Shown: positions 17,148 through 26,253 of the stretch, one piece after another | Position numbering within the stretch: position 1 is the stretch's first letter | Layout of the letters: each line of letters begins with the position of its first letter | Assembly (NCBI RefSeq): GCF_006715485.1 | Contig: NZ_VFNH01000003.1 | Location: forward strand, 1,054,001-1,118,000 | Source: Herbaspirillum sp. SJZ107 | GTDB lineage: Bacteria; Pseudomonadota; Gammaproteobacteria; Burkholderiales; Burkholderiaceae_D | DNA: 64,000 bases | Direction: 5' to 3' | Made by a program: the position numbers and the translations under genes | Notes under the pieces: model-generated | Database searches by the model: none | Seen by the model: only the letters and a program-made list of their open reading frames with translations | Told to the model about the DNA's origin: nothing

Positions 17148-17908
17148 GCGCACCAACCGATAACCCCCGTCTGTGCCTGGTGGCGATCACCAAGCACGGC
17201 GCCGCCCAGGCTGCGCGCCTGGCGGTCGACCTGCCCGATGCCGACATCTGCACCTCGGCCAAGTTCGCGGCCAGCTTTTCCGGCCTGCCGAACGCGATCC
17301 GCGCCTACGAAGGCGCGCTGCGCGACGAGATCGGCCCGCTGTTCGCCGGCTACGACCAGATCGTGTTTTTCGTGTCGCTGGGCGCGGTGGTGCGCCTGAT
17401 CGCGCCGCACCTGCGCAGCAAGGACGAAGACCCGGGCGTGATCGTGGTCGACGACGCCGGCCAGTACGTCATTCCCGTGCTGTCCGGCCACGTCGGCGGC
17501 GCCAACGAATGGAGCGAGCGGGTGGCGCTGCTGCTGGACGCGGCGCCGGTGCTGACCACGGCCTCGGACGTGGGCCGCACCATCCCGGTCGACATCCTTG
17601 GGCGCCAGCTCGGCTGGCGCGTGGAAGCGCCGAAGATCAACATCACCCGGGTCTCGGCCCACGTGGTGAACGGCGAACCGATCGCCTTTATCCAGGATGC
17701 GGGCAGTCCCGACTGGTGGACCCGGCCGACGCCGCTGCCCGAGAATATTCACCGTTTCGCGCGGTTCGACGAGGTGCCGCTGGAGCGCTACGCCGCCCTG
17801 CTGTGGGTGACGCATGCGGAGGTGCCGGCCGAGCGCTGGGACGCGCTGAAGGAACGCCTGGTGGTATATCGCCCGCCGCAGGACGGGGTAGAGGACAGCG
17901 GCGCATGA
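17144..17908 (+). CDS. cbiG: cobalt-precorrin-5A hydrolase, catalytic part (CbiG N-terminal and central domains)
   Basis: CbiG opens the delta-lactone of cobalt-precorrin-5A and releases acetaldehyde, a step found only in the anaerobic-type route. The 254-residue product contains FFVSLGAVVRLIAPHLRSKDEDPGVIVVDD and IPVLSGHVGGANEWSERVA, the core of the CbiG N-terminal domain. The usual C-terminal CbiG domain is not fused here; it is encoded by the next gene (CobE-like). Start at 17144 follows AGAGGAG. Confidence 0.92.
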   Translation: MSAPTDNPRLCLVAITKHGAAQAARLAVDLPDADICTSAKFAASFSGLPNAIRAYEGALRDEIGPLFAGYDQIVFFVSLGAVVRLIAPHLRSKDEDPGVIVVDDAGQYVIPVLSGHVGGANEWSERVALLLDAAPVLTTASDVGRTIPVDILGRQLGWRVEAPKINITRVSAHVVNGEPIAFIQDAGSPDWWTRPTPLPENIHRFARFDEVPLERYAALLWVTHAEVPAERWDALKERLVVYRPPQDGVEDSGA

Positions 17909-18309
17909 TCACCTTCGCCATCGGCCTCGGCTGCGACCGCGGCACCTCGCTGGAGACCGTGAGCAAGGCGGTCGAGGTGGCGCTGGCGCTGGTCAATGCG
18001 GTGCCCGACCAGGTCGTGGCCGCCGCCAGCATCACGCTCAAGATGGACGAAGCCGCGCTGCTGGCGCTGGCCCAGCGATACGACTGGCCGCTGCAGTTCT
18101 ATCCGCCCGAGCAGCTGGCCGGGGTGCAGGTGCCGAATCCGTCCGAGACCGTGCGCCGCCATACCGGCACGCCCTCGGTCAGCGAGGCGGCGGCGCTGCT
18201 GGCCGCCGGTCCCGGCACGCCGATGAGCGCGCTGGTTGTCGAAAAATACAAATACCGGGGCGAGGATGGCCGCAATGCCACCGTCTCGATCGCAAGGAAA
18301 ACCCAATGA
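17905..18309 (+). CDS. CobE / CbiG C-terminal domain protein
   Basis: The 134-residue product is the stand-alone form of the CbiG C-terminal domain (CobE family). It begins MITFAIGLGCDRGTSLETVSKAVEVAL and ends with the conserved SVSEAAALLAAGPGTPMSALVVEKYKY segment. The biochemical role of CobE remains unsettled; in this operon it directly follows the CbiG core and overlaps it by 4 bp, which suggests it completes CbiG as a separate subunit. Confidence 0.9.
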   Translation: MITFAIGLGCDRGTSLETVSKAVEVALALVNAVPDQVVAAASITLKMDEAALLALAQRYDWPLQFYPPEQLAGVQVPNPSETVRRHTGTPSVSEAAALLAAGPGTPMSALVVEKYKYRGEDGRNATVSIARKTQ

Positions 18310-19325
18310 ACCAAGAACTCACGCAGGCGGCGCCCGCCGACGCAGCGGCGCCCGGCAAGATCATGCTGGTCGGGATCGGCCCCGGCAGCGTCGACCACAT
18401 GACCCAGCGCGCCCGTGCGGCGATCGCCGAAGCCGACGTGGTGATCGGCTACGTCACCTACATCAAGCTGGTGGCCGACCTGGTCGAAGGCAAGGAGATC
18501 ATCCGCAAGTCGATGACCGAGGAACTCGACCGCGCGGTCAGCGCCCTGGCGTCGGCGCGCGCCGGCAAGAAGGTGGCGCTGATCTCCTCGGGAGACGCCG
18601 GTGTCTACGGCATGGCCGGCCCGACCTTCGAGGTGCTGTTCCAGTCCGGCTGGACCCCGGACGACGAAGTCCAGGTCGAGATCATCCCCGGCGCCTCGGC
18701 GCTGAACAGCTGCGCCGCCCTGGTCGGCGCGCCGCTGACCCACGACTTTTGCGCGATCTCGCTGTCCGATTTGTTGACGCCATGGCCGACCATCGCCCGG
18801 CGGCTGGATGCCGTCGCCATGGCCGACTTCGTGGTGGCGCTGTACAACCCGAAGAGCGGACGCCGCACGCGCCAGATCGTCGAGGCCCAGCGCCTGTTCC
18901 TGCGCCACCGCCGCCCGGATACGCCGGTCGCCATCGTCAAGAGCGCCTACCGGCGCCGCGAGAACATCGTGTTCACCACGCTGGACAGCATGGCGGATGC
19001 CGACATCGGCATGCTCAGCACGGTCCTGATCGGCAACAGCAACACCTTCGTGCGCAACGGCCTGATGGTGACGCCGCGCGGTTACGCGAATAAATACGAC
19101 ATGGAAGATGGCGGCAGCACCCGCGACGGCGAAAAGGCCGGCCGCTCGCTGTCCACCGGCCTGCTCGGCTGGCTGGAAACGCTGCAGGCCGAACACGCGG
19201 CCGGCGCCGACATCGCCACCCTGGCGGCGCGCCACCGCCTGCCCGCCGACTACATCCAGGCCACGCTGGACGAACCCCTGGATGCCGCCGCGCCGGCATC
19301 CGCAACCGAAGAAAGCGAAGCATGA
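18306..19325 (+). CDS. cobJ: precorrin-3B / cobalt-factor-III C17-methyltransferase
   Basis: CobJ (= CbiH) methylates C17 and drives ring contraction. The motif MLVGIGPGSVDHMTQRA sits near residue 20; VIGYVTYIKLV, SSGDAGVYGMAGPTFE and PGASALNSCAALVGAPLTHDFCAISLSDLLTPW follow, all diagnostic of this branch. The protein has 339 residues, longer than the usual 240-260. The extra C-terminal 80 residues (from about 260) include a hydrophilic linker and have no recognised domain. It overlaps cobE and the ferredoxin gene by 4 bp each. Confidence 0.94.
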   Translation: MNQELTQAAPADAAAPGKIMLVGIGPGSVDHMTQRARAAIAEADVVIGYVTYIKLVADLVEGKEIIRKSMTEELDRAVSALASARAGKKVALISSGDAGVYGMAGPTFEVLFQSGWTPDDEVQVEIIPGASALNSCAALVGAPLTHDFCAISLSDLLTPWPTIARRLDAVAMADFVVALYNPKSGRRTRQIVEAQRLFLRHRRPDTPVAIVKSAYRRRENIVFTTLDSMADADIGMLSTVLIGNSNTFVRNGLMVTPRGYANKYDMEDGGSTRDGEKAGRSLSTGLLGWLETLQAEHAAGADIATLAARHRLPADYIQATLDEPLDAAAPASATEESEA

Positions 19326-19678
19326 GCACCGAACCGATCGACAACCCGATTCCGAAACCGAAGATCGGCGACTACCGCCGCCACCTGCTGGTCTGCACCG
19401 GCCCGCGCTGCACCGAAGACGGCCAGTCGCAGGCGCTGTTCGACAGCCTGGGCGACAAGTTCAAGGCCGCCGGCCTGAACGCCGGCGACCTGCGCGTCAA
19501 ACGCAGCCGGGTCAGCTGCTTTGCCGCCTGCAAGGGCGGCCCGATCGTGTGCGTCCAGCCGGACGGCACCTGGTATTACAACGTGACGCCGGGCAACATG
19601 GACCGCATCATCGACCAGCACCTGTGCAAGGGCGAGCATGTGGAAGACCTGGTGTTCCATCAAGCGAAACAGGACTGA
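19322..19678 (+). CDS. [2Fe-2S] ferredoxin-like protein (CbiW-like)
   Basis: The 118-residue protein has a thioredoxin-like [2Fe-2S] ferredoxin layout: two cysteines in LLVCTGPRCTEDG and two or three more in SCFAACKGGPIVCV. Similar ferredoxins (CbiW) close the cobalamin operons of some bacilli, where they are thought to supply electrons during ring contraction or to help insert or reduce cobalt. Being last in the operon with a 4-bp overlap supports that link. The exact redox partner is unknown. Confidence 0.85.
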   Translation: MSTEPIDNPIPKPKIGDYRRHLLVCTGPRCTEDGQSQALFDSLGDKFKAAGLNAGDLRVKRSRVSCFAACKGGPIVCVQPDGTWYYNVTPGNMDRIIDQHLCKGEHVEDLVFHQAKQD

Positions 19679-19778
19679 CGAACGGATTGCCGGGCCGGTT
19701 TTATTTGGACGAATGTTGCGCTTGCTTTGCCGTACAATGTGATGGCATCCGCAATTATTTTTCATTCAATTGGCATCC

Positions 19779-22700
19779 ATGTCCGACCAGAATACGAACG
19801 ACGATCTCAGCTGGCTAGCCGGCGGCGGCGAAATGGGCGCGTTGATCCGTTCGATGGACTGGTCGACCACGCCCCTCGGTCCCCTGCACACCTGGCCGCA
19901 AAGCCTGCGCACCTCGGTCAGCCTGTGCCTGTCCTCGACCTTCCCGATCCTGGTGGCCTGGGGGCCGGACGACGTCCAGATCTACAACGACGCCTACCGG
20001 CCGATCTGCGGCGACCTGCATCCGCGTTCCATGGGCGGTGCCTTCAAGGAAATCTGGGCCAGCGCGCTGCCGGTGGTGGGCGATGCCTTCGACCGCGCGC
20101 ACCGGGGCGAGGGCACCTATATCCGCGACCAGCGCATGTTCCTGGACCGCCATGGCTACCTCGAGGAAGCCTTCATGACTTTCTCGTTCTCGCCGATCCG
20201 CGACGAGTCGGGCGAGGTGGGCGGCATCTTCCACCCGATCTCGGAAGCGACGCCGGCGGTGCTGAACGCGCGCCGCTCGCAGGGCTTGCGCGACCTCAGC
20301 GCCGCCATCGGCGATGCACGCGCGGTCAGCGACATCGGCAACGACATTGCGGCCCACTACCCGAACCTGGCGCTCGACCTGCCGTTCGTGGTGCTGTACC
20401 ACATCGACGCCGACAGCGGCAAGCTGCACCGCTGCGGCAGCGCCGGTCTCGACGGGCACCCGGACCTGGCGCCCGAGTACCTCGCGTTCGACGACGCGCT
20501 GTGGCCGTTCGCCGCCACCGCCCAGGCGCGCAGCGCCAAGCAGGTGCATGGCCTGCGGCCGCGTTTCGGCAACGTCAAATGCGGCCCCTACGATATCGCG
20601 CCCGATGCGGCGCTGGTGCTGCCGGTGACGGTGCCGGGCCAGCAGGAGCTGTACGGCTTCGTGGTGGCCGGCGTCAGCGCGGCGCGCGCACTGGATGCCG
20701 ACTACCTGAATTTCTACGGCCTGCTGGGCGCCGCCGTCAATACCGCGGTCGGCAACGTGATCGCCTACGAAAAGGAACAGCGCCGCGCCGAGGAACTGGC
20801 CCAGATCGACCGCGCCAAGACCGCCTTCTTTTCCAACGTCTCGCACGAATTCCGCACGCCGCTGACCCTGATCCTGGGGCCGCTCGACGACGCGCTGGCG
20901 GATGCCGCCGAGCCGCTGGGCCCCGGCCAGCGCAAGCGCATCGACGTCACCCACCGCAACGCGCTGCGCCTGTTGAAGCTGGTGAATTCGCTGCTCGATT
21001 TCTCGCGCATCGAAGCCGGGCGGGTGCGCGCGACCTACGAACCGGTCGACTTGGCGCGCCTGACGGCCGACCTGGCCAGCGTGTTCGAGTCGGCGATGGC
21101 CAAGGGCGGCCTGGCCTACCACCTCGACCTGCACGACTTGCAGCAGCCGGTCTGGGTCGACCGCGACATGTGGGAAAAGATCGTCTTCAACCTGCTGTCG
21201 AATGCCTTCAAGTTCACGCTGCACGGCGGCGTGACGGTGACGCTGCGCCAGCTCGACGGCATGGCGCGCCTGTCGGTCATCGACAGCGGCAGCGGCATTC
21301 CCGAAGCCGAGCTGCCGCGCGTGTTCGAGCGCTTCCACCGCATCGAGGGCACCCCCGGCCGTACCTATGAAGGCACCGGCATCGGCCTGGCGCTGATCCA
21401 GGAACTGGTGCGCCTGCACGGCGGCAGCATCGCGGTGCACAGCGTGGAGGGGCAGGGAACCCGCTTCGACGTCGACATCCCGTTCGGCCACGCGCACCTG
21501 CCCGAGGACCGCATCGTGCAGCCCGGTCCCGACGCCACCGCACCGGACGGCGACGGCGGCCGCATGGGCGCGGCCTTTGTCGAGGAAGCGCTGCGCTGGC
21601 TGCCGGACCAGGAGACTACCAACAGCCGGCCTGTCTCCCCCGCCGGGGCGGTGGAACCGACGGCCACGGTCCTGCTGCAGCCGCCGGCCGTCCTGCCGCG
21701 CATCCTGATCGCGGACGACAACAACGACATGCGCGCCTACCTGAAATCGCTGCTCGACCCGTATGCCGTGGTCAGCGCCTGCAGCGACGGCGAAGCCGCC
21801 TACGAACACCTGTTGCGCGATCCGCCCGACCTGTTGCTGAGCGACGTGATGATGCCCAAGCTGGACGGCTTCGGCCTGATCGCGCGCATCCGCGCCACCG
21901 ACGCCGTGCGCCAGCTGCCGGTGATCCTGCTGTCAGCCCGTGCCGGCGAGGAAGCCAAGGTCGAGGGCCTGCAGGCCGGCGCCGACGACTACCTGGTCAA
22001 GCCCTTCGCCGCCAACGAGCTGCTGGCTCGGGTGCGCCACCAGATCGGCCTGACGCGCGAGCGGCGCCGCCACCAGGACGAGCTGGCGCAGCGCGAAACC
22101 TATTTCCGCACGCTGGTCGACAGCGCACCCATCATGCTGTGGACCACCGATGCCAGCGGCTACTGCTATTACCTGAGCCAGCGCTGGGGCGAGTTCACCG
22201 GACGGCCGGTCGAGCAGGACCTGGGCATCGGCTGGACCGAAAACATCCATCCGGACGAACTGGAACAGGCCAAGGCCACCTTCCTGGCCTGTAATGCCGC
22301 GCAGACGCCCTACGTGGCCGACTTCCGCCTGCGCCGCAAGGACGGCACTTACCGCTGGGTGGTCGACACCGGCCTGCCGCGCTACGATGACGCCGGCAAC
22401 TTTGCCGGCTACGTCGGCACCGTGATCGACGTCCACGACCGTGCGCTGGCGCAGCAGGAGCAGGAGCGCCTGGCGCACGAGCTGACCGAAAAGAACCGCA
22501 TGCAGAGCGAGTTCCTGTTCACGCTGGCGCACGAGCTGCGCAACCCGCTGGCGCCGATCCGCACCGGCCTGGAACTGATGCGGGTGCGGCCCGCCGCCAC
22601 CAACGGCGGCAAGGTACAGGCGATGATGCAGCGCCAGGTCGACCACATGGTGCGCCTGGTCGACGACCTGCTCGACATGGCGCGCCTGTCCGAGGGCAAG

Positions 22701-23618
22701 GTCGAACTGCGGCGCGCCCCGGTGACGCTGCAGGAAGTGGTGCGCGACGCCGTCGAGATCAGCACGCCGCTGCTGCATGCCGGCGACCACCAGCTGGCGG
22801 TGCGCATCCCGGAGACCGAGGTCGCCCTGAGCGCCGACCGCCACCGCATCGCCCAGGTGCTGAGCAACCTGCTCAACAACGCGGCCAAGTATACGCCCGC
22901 CGGCGGACGCATCGCCGTCGAGGCGGCGCTGCAGGGGGAGGAGGTGGCGATTTCCGTCATCGACAACGGTATCGGCATCGGTCCCGAGGTGCTGCCGCAC
23001 GTGTTCGACATGTACGTGCAGGCGCACGACGGCCACGCGATGGCGCAGGGCGGGCTGGGCGTCGGCCTGAACCTGGTCAAGCGCCTGGTCGAGCTGCACG
23101 GCGGCCGGGTCGGCGCCGAGAGCGGCGGGGCCGGGCAGGGCAGCCGCTTCACGGTGTGGCTGCCGCTGACGCAGCCTGCGCCGGCGCTGCCCGATGCGCC
23201 GGCAGATGCGGCTGTCCAGCCGGCCAGCCCTGCGGCTGCAGACACCCTGCGCGTGCTGGTGGTCGACGACAACGTCGACGCGGCGCAGACCATGGGCGCC
23301 CTGCTCGAGATGAGCGGCCATGCCGTGGCGCTGGCCCACGACGGTGCCGCGGCGCTGGCAGCGGCGGCAGCGCAACCGCCGCACGTCGTGTTCCTCGACA
23401 TCGGCCTGCCCGACCGCAGCGGTTTCGAGGTCGCGCAGGCGATGCGTGCGCTGTCCGGCATGCAGGACGCCACGCTGGTGGCGCTGACCGGCTGGGGCGC
23501 GGAACAGGACCGCAAGCGCTCGAGCGAGGCCGGGTTCGATGCGCACCTGACCAAACCGGCGGACTTCGACAGCGTCGAACGGCTGCTGCGCGACGCCGCC
23601 GCCAGCCGAGGGCTCTAG
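19779..23618 (+). CDS. hybrid sensor histidine kinase with two kinase modules and two receiver domains
   Basis: The 1279-residue cytosolic protein reads in order: a PAS-like domain (residues ~10-160), a GAF-like domain (~165-325), a first HisKA with VSHEFRTPL (phospho-acceptor His356) and its ATPase domain, a receiver (SDVMMPK, Asp689), a PAS/PAC domain (~770-900), a second HisKA with AHELRNPL (His918) and ATPase domain, and a C-terminal receiver (LDIGLPD, Asp1207). No membrane segment or DNA-binding domain is visible. Start at ATG 19779; a TTG 9 bases earlier is less likely. It is an orphan: no response regulator is adjacent. The input signal is unknown. Confidence 0.92.
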   Translation: MSDQNTNDDLSWLAGGGEMGALIRSMDWSTTPLGPLHTWPQSLRTSVSLCLSSTFPILVAWGPDDVQIYNDAYRPICGDLHPRSMGGAFKEIWASALPVVGDAFDRAHRGEGTYIRDQRMFLDRHGYLEEAFMTFSFSPIRDESGEVGGIFHPISEATPAVLNARRSQGLRDLSAAIGDARAVSDIGNDIAAHYPNLALDLPFVVLYHIDADSGKLHRCGSAGLDGHPDLAPEYLAFDDALWPFAATAQARSAKQVHGLRPRFGNVKCGPYDIAPDAALVLPVTVPGQQELYGFVVAGVSAARALDADYLNFYGLLGAAVNTAVGNVIAYEKEQRRAEELAQIDRAKTAFFSNVSHEFRTPLTLILGPLDDALADAAEPLGPGQRKRIDVTHRNALRLLKLVNSLLDFSRIEAGRVRATYEPVDLARLTADLASVFESAMAKGGLAYHLDLHDLQQPVWVDRDMWEKIVFNLLSNAFKFTLHGGVTVTLRQLDGMARLSVIDSGSGIPEAELPRVFERFHRIEGTPGRTYEGTGIGLALIQELVRLHGGSIAVHSVEGQGTRFDVDIPFGHAHLPEDRIVQPGPDATAPDGDGGRMGAAFVEEALRWLPDQETTNSRPVSPAGAVEPTATVLLQPPAVLPRILIADDNNDMRAYLKSLLDPYAVVSACSDGEAAYEHLLRDPPDLLLSDVMMPKLDGFGLIARIRATDAVRQLPVILLSARAGEEAKVEGLQAGADDYLVKPFAANELLARVRHQIGLTRERRRHQDELAQRETYFRTLVDSAPIMLWTTDASGYCYYLSQRWGEFTGRPVEQDLGIGWTENIHPDELEQAKATFLACNAAQTPYVADFRLRRKDGTYRWVVDTGLPRYDDAGNFAGYVGTVIDVHDRALAQQEQERLAHELTEKNRMQSEFLFTLAHELRNPLAPIRTGLELMRVRPAATNGGKVQAMMQRQVDHMVRLVDDLLDMARLSEGKVELRRAPVTLQEVVRDAVEISTPLLHAGDHQLAVRIPETEVALSADRHRIAQVLSNLLNNAAKYTPAGGRIAVEAALQGEEVAISVIDNGIGIGPEVLPHVFDMYVQAHDGHAMAQGGLGVGLNLVKRLVELHGGRVGAESGGAGQGSRFTVWLPLTQPAPALPDAPADAAVQPASPAAADTLRVLVVDDNVDAAQTMGALLEMSGHAVALAHDGAAALAAAAAQPPHVVFLDIGLPDRSGFEVAQAMRALSGMQDATLVALTGWGAEQDRKRSSEAGFDAHLTKPADFDSVERLLRDAAASRGL

Positions 23619-23696
23619 CGCAAGCGTGCGGAGCGGCGCGGTTGGAAGGCTTACACTGGCTTTCCAACAACATTGCCCTCAAAGGAGACAACCACC

Positions 23697-24533
23697 ATGC
23701 CGCGCCTCCATACGTCCGGTCCGCACCCCACCGAACTCTATTATTACGAACAGGGGCGGGGCCAGCCCGTGGTGCTGGTCCATGGCTGGCCGCTCAGCCA
23801 TCGCATGTGGGAATCGCAGATCACCGCGCTGTCCGAAGCGGGCTACCGCGTGATCGCCTACGACCGCCGCGGCTTCGGCCAGTCCGGCCACCCGACCGCC
23901 GGCTACGACTACGACACCTTCGCGGCCGACCTGAACGACCTGATGACCAAGCTGGACCTGCGCGATGCCGTCCTCGCCGGCTTCTCGATGGGCGGCGGCG
24001 AGGTGGCGCGCTACATCGGCCGCTACGGCAGCATGCGCGTGGCCAAGGCCATGCTGCTGGGCGCCGTACCGCCCTTCCTGCTGAAGACCGGCGACAACCC
24101 GCAGGGCGTCGACGAATCCGTGTTCGCCGACATGTTCAACGCGGTCAGGCACGACCGCCTCAGCTTCCTCGGCGACTTCTTCTACAAGTTCTACAACCTG
24201 GACAAGTCCTCCGGACAGGGGCCGCAGTCCAGTAATGAGCTGCTTGCCTTCAGCAAGTGGATCGCCTGGGCGGCGTCGCCGCTGGGAACCGCGCAATGCA
24301 TCGTCGCCTTCGGCGAGACCGACTTCCGCGCCGACCTGGCCAAGTTCGACGTGCCGACCCTGATCGTGCACGGCGACGCCGACCAGATCGTGCCGATCGA
24401 CGTCGCGGGGCGGCGTTCGCGCGAGCTGATCCGGGGCAGCCGCCTGGAGGTGATCCAGGGCGCGCCGCACGGCTTTGCGGCGACCCATGCGCAGCAGCTG
24501 AACGCGCTGATGCTGGGCTTCCTGCGCGGCTAG
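23697..24533 (+). CDS. alpha/beta hydrolase, non-heme haloperoxidase/arylesterase type
   Basis: The 278-residue protein is a classic alpha/beta hydrolase close to bacterial cofactor-free haloperoxidases and arylesterases. Seen directly: VVLVHGWPLSHRMWE (oxyanion region), YDRRGFGQSGHP, the nucleophile elbow GFSMGG (Ser97), HGDADQIVP (Asp229) and GAPHGF (His258). No signal peptide is seen, so it should be cytosolic. The ATG at 23697 follows AAAGGAG. Substrate unknown. It converges with the ThuA gene and the two stop codons overlap in a CTAG. Confidence 0.9.
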   Translation: MPRLHTSGPHPTELYYYEQGRGQPVVLVHGWPLSHRMWESQITALSEAGYRVIAYDRRGFGQSGHPTAGYDYDTFAADLNDLMTKLDLRDAVLAGFSMGGGEVARYIGRYGSMRVAKAMLLGAVPPFLLKTGDNPQGVDESVFADMFNAVRHDRLSFLGDFFYKFYNLDKSSGQGPQSSNELLAFSKWIAWAASPLGTAQCIVAFGETDFRADLAKFDVPTLIVHGDADQIVPIDVAGRRSRELIRGSRLEVIQGAPHGFAATHAQQLNALMLGFLRG

Positions 24534-25327
24534 GGCCTGGCTGCCGCGGCGGGCCGCTGCCCCTTGCCGGTGGCGGCCCACCAGATGCCGCCCATCAGGT
24601 GGCCCAGGTACTGCGGATCGCGGTACATCTCGGCATTGTGCCCGAGGGTGGTGACGAACACGCGGCCCTGGCCGGACTGGCCGGCCGTGCGATACCAGGC
24701 CACCGGATGCTCCGCACCCATGCCGCGCGCCACCTGGCCCGGCCAGATCCGGGTCGGGTCGTAGCTGGACTCGTCCACCTTCAGGATCGTGTGGATGGCT
24801 ACCTTGTACGGATTGGTCAGCTCGTACCACTCGTCGCTCCAGATCCAGCGCTGCGGCACGCCGTAGGTGGCCGGGAACCCGCTGTCCACGGTGTCGATGG
24901 CGGCGGTCTGCACGATCGGGTGGATGGTGAAGGAGCGGCCGACCAGCTTCTCGTACCAGACCCACCCGTCCTGCGGCGCGATCATCGCGCGGTGCACGAT
25001 GACGGCGTTGCCGCCGCCATTCATGTAGGCCTCGAAACGGGTGCGCTGGGCCGGATTCAGTTCTTCGCCGGCGGTGTTCAGCAGGACGATGGCCCCGTAC
25101 TGCTTCAGGTCGCCCTCGAAGCTGTCGGGGCGGTTGGTGTAGACCAGGTCGAAGTTGTGCAGCCTGGCCAGCTGCTCCAGGCTGGCGCGCGCGATCGGGA
25201 TGTATTCGTAGTGGTATTTGTTGGGCATTGCCAGCACCAGCAGCTTGAACTGGGTGTCGGCGGCGCCGGCCGCTGCCGCCATCGACAGTGCGGCGCCGGC
25301 GGCCAGCATCGGTAAAAGGGTGCGCAT
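24530..25327 (-). CDS. ThuA-like domain protein, exported
   Basis: The 265-residue protein has a cleavable signal peptide (MRTLLPMLAAGAALSMAAAAGAAD) followed by a ThuA-like fold, a class-I-glutamine-amidotransferase relative often found with carbohydrate metabolism genes. Family text includes GAIVLLNTAGEELNPAQRTRFEAYMNGGG, VWYEKLVGRSF, HPIVQTA, and GRVFVTTLGHNAEMYRDPQYLGHLMGGIWWA. ThuA-like enzymes of this type may act on oxidised sugars; the reaction is unproven. The start at 25327 follows AAGGAG. It is the last gene of the leftward gntK operon, 16 bp after the esterase. Confidence 0.86.
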   Translation of the reverse strand: MRTLLPMLAAGAALSMAAAAGAADTQFKLLVLAMPNKYHYEYIPIARASLEQLARLHNFDLVYTNRPDSFEGDLKQYGAIVLLNTAGEELNPAQRTRFEAYMNGGGNAVIVHRAMIAPQDGWVWYEKLVGRSFTIHPIVQTAAIDTVDSGFPATYGVPQRWIWSDEWYELTNPYKVAIHTILKVDESSYDPTRIWPGQVARGMGAEHPVAWYRTAGQSGQGRVFVTTLGHNAEMYRDPQYLGHLMGGIWWAATGKGQRPAAAARP

Positions 25328-25343
25328 TGGGGCTCCTTGGTCG

Positions 25344-26249
25344 TCAGGGCGCGGGTACGCCCTCGGGCTTGCGTCCGGCCCGCGGCACCAGCCAGCCGCC
25401 GTCGGCCAGCCAGTCGGACAGGCGGTCCGGCCAGTGCTGCAGCGAGACGCGCTCGCCGCGCTGGCCCATGTTGAAGGCGTGGTCGGTGTCGGCGTACAGG
25501 TGCAGCTCGGCCGGGACGCCGGCCTGTACCAGCTGCTGGTACAGGCCGAGCGCCGGCGGCATGCAGCAGGCATCGCGTGAGCCGGCCACCAGGAAGGCGG
25601 GCGGCGCATCCTTGGCAGCCCGTGCCGGCACCCCCAGCGGACCGGGATACACCAGTACCTGGAAGTCGGGCCGGCCGCTCTGGCGGTCGAGCGCATCGCG
25701 CGGGGTGGTGGCAGCCGCCTCGGGATTGTCGGCCACCAGCGTCACCAGTTCGCCGCCGGCCGAGAAACCCATCACGCCGATCCGCTGCGGATCGATGCCG
25801 TAGTCGCGCGCATGGGCGCGCACCCAACGCACCGCGCGCCGCAGGTCGGCAGCGGCGTCGCCTTCGATACTGTAATGGGCCCCCGCGCCGGTGTCGCGCG
25901 CCAGGCGATACTTGAGCACGAAGGCAGAGACGCCCACGCGGTTCAGGGTCTTCGCGGCCAGCATGCCTTCGTTCTGGAACACCAGCATGCGGTGGCCGCC
26001 GCCCGGCACCACGATCACGGCGGCGCCGTTGGCATGGCGCGGGTCGGCCGGGACCACGGTCAACGACGGATCGTGGACGTTGCTCACATAGGCGCCGTCG
26101 GTGAGCTTTTCGGGCTCGCCGTGGCGCTGTTCCGCGCCGGGCGCCCCGTCCGGCCACAGTGCGACCACCGCGGGCGCGGCCGCTTGCTGGGCGCCGGCGC
26201 CGGCGCAGGAGATTACCAGCAGCAGGGGGAGGAAAGCGCGCACTCGCAT
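25344..26249 (-). CDS. exported alpha/beta hydrolase (acetyl-esterase-like)
   Basis: The 301-residue protein starts MRVRAFLPLLLVISCAGAGAQ, a signal peptide, so it is probably periplasmic or secreted. The oxyanion motif VPGGGHRML, the nucleophile elbow GFSAGGE and the late DTDHAF histidine match dienelactone-hydrolase/BD-FAE-type carbohydrate esterases, which remove acetyl or feruloyl groups from plant polysaccharides. The start at 26249 lies four bases after the stop of the pectate-lyase-like gene; an in-frame ATG at 26273 would overlap it. Its place next to a pectate-lyase-like protein supports a polysaccharide-deacetylating role, which is inference. Confidence 0.85.
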   Translation of the reverse strand: MRVRAFLPLLLVISCAGAGAQQAAAPAVVALWPDGAPGAEQRHGEPEKLTDGAYVSNVHDPSLTVVPADPRHANGAAVIVVPGGGHRMLVFQNEGMLAAKTLNRVGVSAFVLKYRLARDTGAGAHYSIEGDAAADLRRAVRWVRAHARDYGIDPQRIGVMGFSAGGELVTLVADNPEAAATTPRDALDRQSGRPDFQVLVYPGPLGVPARAAKDAPPAFLVAGSRDACCMPPALGLYQQLVQAGVPAELHLYADTDHAFNMGQRGERVSLQHWPDRLSDWLADGGWLVPRAGRKPEGVPAP

Positions 26250-26253
26250 CGGC

